Part shown: piece by piece, positions 63,701 through 64,000 of the stretch | Numbering within the stretch: position 1 is the first letter of the stretch | How the letters are laid out: each line of letters starts with the position of its first letter | From: Pectinophora gossypiella | Lineage: Eukaryota; Arthropoda; Insecta; Lepidoptera; Gelechiidae | Length of the DNA stretch: 64,000 nucleotides | Direction: 5' to 3' | Assembly (NCBI RefSeq): GCF_024362695.1 | Contig: NC_065423.1 | Location: 6,379,001 to 6,443,000, forward strand | The notes under the pieces: generated by a model | Database searches by the model: none | What the model saw: only the letters and a program-made list of their open reading frames with translations | What the model was told of the DNA's origin: nothing | Made by a program: the position numbers and the translations under genes

Positions 63701-63923
63701 CTTAAATCAGATATATTTTACTTTTATTTTTATAGATTATTTTGTACATATACTATTTTAACATTATTATTAAACTTTATTTCAGTCAGTTCAAGAAGAC
63801 GAGATGAAAAATTTAAAAGAAAAGCTGAACAAGTCCCGCCTCAAGATCAAACGACTTAATGAAAAAAAAACAATGTGTCAGGGTGTCACAAAGACAGTTT
63901 CTAAGCAAATTGACACTGTTTAG
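57725..63923 (+). CDS. THAP-domain protein, intron 1 enlarged by a LINE; 3' exons provisional
   Basis: Exon 1 (57725-57801) encodes MSCVVWGCSSHSGRKENSQQ and then LLSFH; donor GTAAGT. Exon 2 starts at 63150 after TTTTTAG; the split Arg codon (CG|A) restores HRFPVDDNKEKEW, the usual THAP FP motif. Exon 2 also has YSRICSKHFTADSFM. Together they supply the C2CH zinc ligands (Cys3, Cys8, then Cys-x2-His) of a THAP DNA-binding domain. Unspliced, exon 2 would stop at 63399. A weak donor at 63349 would join in phase to 63786-63923, a coiled-coil exon (DEMKNLKEKLNKSRLKIKRL), typical of THAP proteins, followed by AATAAA at 63980. Another possible exon (63578-63617) does not fit the phases. It is not orthologue-assigned. 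Confidence 0.75.
58443..59957 (+). CDS. LINE ORF1 protein: PHD finger, coiled coil, SGNH-like domain
   Basis: 504 residues. The N-terminal PHD-type zinc finger runs CNKCKKQ...CNICKQIFHTDC...WKCTPC (about residues 11-58). A coiled coil follows at about 180-225 (KLDNANKQIEELLLENYGLK). The C-terminal part starts NILLLADESGRNMRK (about 320) and contains DYVIIMAGSYDKN, resembling the SGNH/esterase-like domain of CR1/L2 ORF1 proteins, though the usual active-site residues are not all obvious. These proteins bind LINE RNA. A second ATG at 58461 (AAGATGGCG, better context, MAPPCNKCKK) may be the true start. The last 50 nt overlap ORF2. Confidence 0.85.
   Translation: MKRLQKMAPPCNKCKKQITDRLHLTCNICKQIFHTDCANVGSKRFDLMEPAKKGSWKCTPCIKSTRTPIPPAAQVERKNAKRVVKCTTSTPSSKTGQNVTGIVPGESLQKELSESSTNMTMAVAATEENITVRNKFKINVDVENSFQSLSSEESEEEKMSQEGILNQDRSKRKINTSGELKEIKKAMACMQSKLDNANKQIEELLLENYGLKKKVSEFEKSIETGHIKDICRSPSGSPLKSKRSNKAKKKGFSDNCQSKSTHEDHMNRVHTIGNISTPGDNDPTNMDSNDGKTPLLDSNNTDCNNMKERHMKQNHRLTPINSTRHNILLLADESGRNMRKILETLTGSNYSVASILKPYAPLSEVVADIHTKCVLFNENDYVIIMAGSYDKNVIKFQSALYSSLNFLSKTNVIFSQICNNEYLNVDKLNEIIKTISSNIQNLHYTQLSCFANSRLDKWNTSRSLVLDMILINHKNKLQLLPKNYSAKIDKFHVSTQTDNQFFRD
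59908..62880 (+). CDS. LINE ORF2: AP-type endonuclease and reverse transcriptase
   Basis: The frame is open from 59908; the first ATG is at 60103, which would cut off the start of the endonuclease. Before that ATG the frame already reads IYYQNVRGLRSKLPVF and ADLWAITESGLNE, the first endonuclease motifs. Later come LIGDLNLYSS, SLDVVLSN and IDSHHPPLNI, then reverse transcriptase motifs RSAGPDGIPPYIVKDC, GYRPIAVLSTIAKVFE, HGFRPGRGTHSN, YFDFRKAFDIVDNDIL, SGVSQGSNLGPLEF and the catalytic LLFADDLKLF. No internal stop. The endonuclease nicks target DNA and the transcriptase copies the RNA in place. How its N-terminus is translated is unclear; a +1 frameshift out of ORF1 is possible. Confidence 0.92.
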   Translation, partial: TSSTCQHRRTTSFFGIKPKKSDSSNRKGNVNIYYQNVRGLRSKLPVFYENISTYSADLWAITESGLNESVYDGELVQKGYSVVRCDRADGRKLGGVMLIAAPALTLHPLPLFNTPNLDDAQFELVCVDVLRRNKRLFTCCVAYIPPRSSYNEYMRLFNLVERCCSSKQNVILIGDLNLYSSHLDVQCYYECFVSLCEFRQCNVITNRNNRSLDVVLSNLDNYEVDVDEECDCLVPIDSHHPPLNILCSPIAGSVPYKEKTSPRVKCNSGTQDWRKKWNFYKCDFYKLYNSLNLVDWNFLYKVNNAQEAVNCFYLKLNEIIDSCTPKKQNKLNNHTYCYPEWYTAEIIKDIKDKAKWHKLYKCNGSRYEYDMFSYLRALIKRKVKCSYDNYKAKIGNQLIKDPKSFWAFVNNIRTKRRKDHITENGRSLSEAECANAFAEYFRSVYKSNPPRLDAAEAAAAAGVAGERVHVPRLNLRQVQEALQRLKPKRSAGPDGIPPYIVKDCSEALAQPLLHIFNLCIGNATYPEQWKVTRVTPVPKGGPGTDVSGYRPIAVLSTIAKVFESILYKNIFTQIQPLLSDCQHGFRPGRGTHSNLMCFMQYTAPAMDARVGGQVDVAYFDFRKAFDIVDNDILLAKLAKAGFTTALLNFFTSYLSDRRQYVDFSGYTSEMYQTASGVSQGSNLGPLEFIIMINDLPNVVEKSRCLLFADDLKLFLEINNIEDCEHLQKDIDRVVQWSQNNKLLFNNSKCSLMSYTRAQHQVSYDYKIDGVDLPRVTTVRDLGVQISHDLTFRDHITKICKRSYRNLGFILRQTKDFKNVVVLKTLYNALVRSQMESCSLVWNPHELKYNLMLERIQNKFLRHIYFRQYGVFPYYPLMYPTLFLLGMGGYYKLEVRRKVALTTYIFKVFRGVLHNPAILQAIGLQVPNLRLRHGPRNQIFYIPKSRTNIMRQDPVTTALNILNEVAKEIDLFNCSLAKFAEAIIKIVCDNR
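63024..63055 (+). repeat. (TAAA)n 3' tail of the LINE
   Basis: About seven TAAA units directly after the LINE 3' UTR. It marks the 3' boundary; host intron resumes and reaches the THAP exon 2 acceptor about 95 bp later. Confidence 0.85.
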
Positions 63924-63979
63924 AAATTAATAAATTTGTATTTATTGTAAATATAATGTACATAATTAATAACGTGTGA

Positions 63980-63985
63980 AATAAA
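63980..63985 (+). terminator. Poly(A) signal of the THAP gene
   Basis: AATAAA 57 bp after the stop codon of the coiled-coil exon (63921-63923), supporting that exon as the real 3' end. Confidence 0.55.
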
Positions 63986-64000
63986 TACTTGCTAATGAAA

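Noticed and set aside
1..64000. CRISPR array, bacterial operon or rRNA
   Set aside because: Spliced genes, SINEs and poly(A) signals show a eukaryotic nuclear window; the only regular array has 150-bp units without spacers.

Overview
The window reads as nuclear DNA of an insect, most likely a moth or butterfly. It is AT-rich and has spliced genes, many tRNA-derived SINEs and short palindromic elements. Several dispersed repeats match, from memory, repeats common in lepidopteran genomes, but this could not be checked by search.

Host genes, left to right. A class I phosphatidylinositol transfer protein gene (+) runs from before the window to 25900. Its exons are tiny islands in long introns (one of 16 kb) full of SINE, LINE and MITE debris. 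A gene-poor stretch follows (25901-33367), probably mostly convergent 3' UTR sequence. Then come three compact genes: PIGL (-, 33368-35004), which shares a ~0.45 kb divergent promoter region with VPS37 (+, 35467-36825), and VPS37 is convergent with DNAJC30 (-, 37776-39335). A THAP-domain gene (+) begins at 57725. DNAJC30 and the THAP gene were probably a head-to-head pair until a 17.7 kb element landed between them.

That element (39611-57328) is the main discovery. It is a complete-looking Polinton/Maverick, i.e. an adintovirus-like integrated double-stranded DNA virus, bounded by a perfect 6-bp target duplication (GTCGTA) and ~0.3 kb terminal inverted repeats. Each terminal repeat is itself a large palindrome. 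The left half (+ strand) is a compact, partly overlapping gene cluster: packaging ATPase, an unknown 325-aa protein, a 120-aa possible fibre-like protein, integrase with chromodomain, a parvovirus-type phospholipase A2 protein, an adenain-like protease, a penton-like protein, a 47-aa basic protein, a hexon-like major capsid protein, and a 164-aa protein of possible nuclease fold. The right half (- strand) holds a 1173-aa protein-primed-type DNA polymerase B and at least two genes with host-like introns. The element has itself been hit by smaller transposons, including one carrying eight copies of a 150-bp minisatellite.

A second large insertion, an apparently full-coding CR1/L2-like LINE (about 58.3-63.06 kb), lies in the first intron of the THAP gene. 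Its ORF1 (PHD finger plus SGNH-like domain) overlaps ORF2 (endonuclease plus reverse transcriptase) by 50 nt, and a TTT-CGG sequence at the junction suggests +1 frameshifting.

Splice sites, phases and motifs were read by eye. No similarity search was run, so family names come from motif recognition and gene context.
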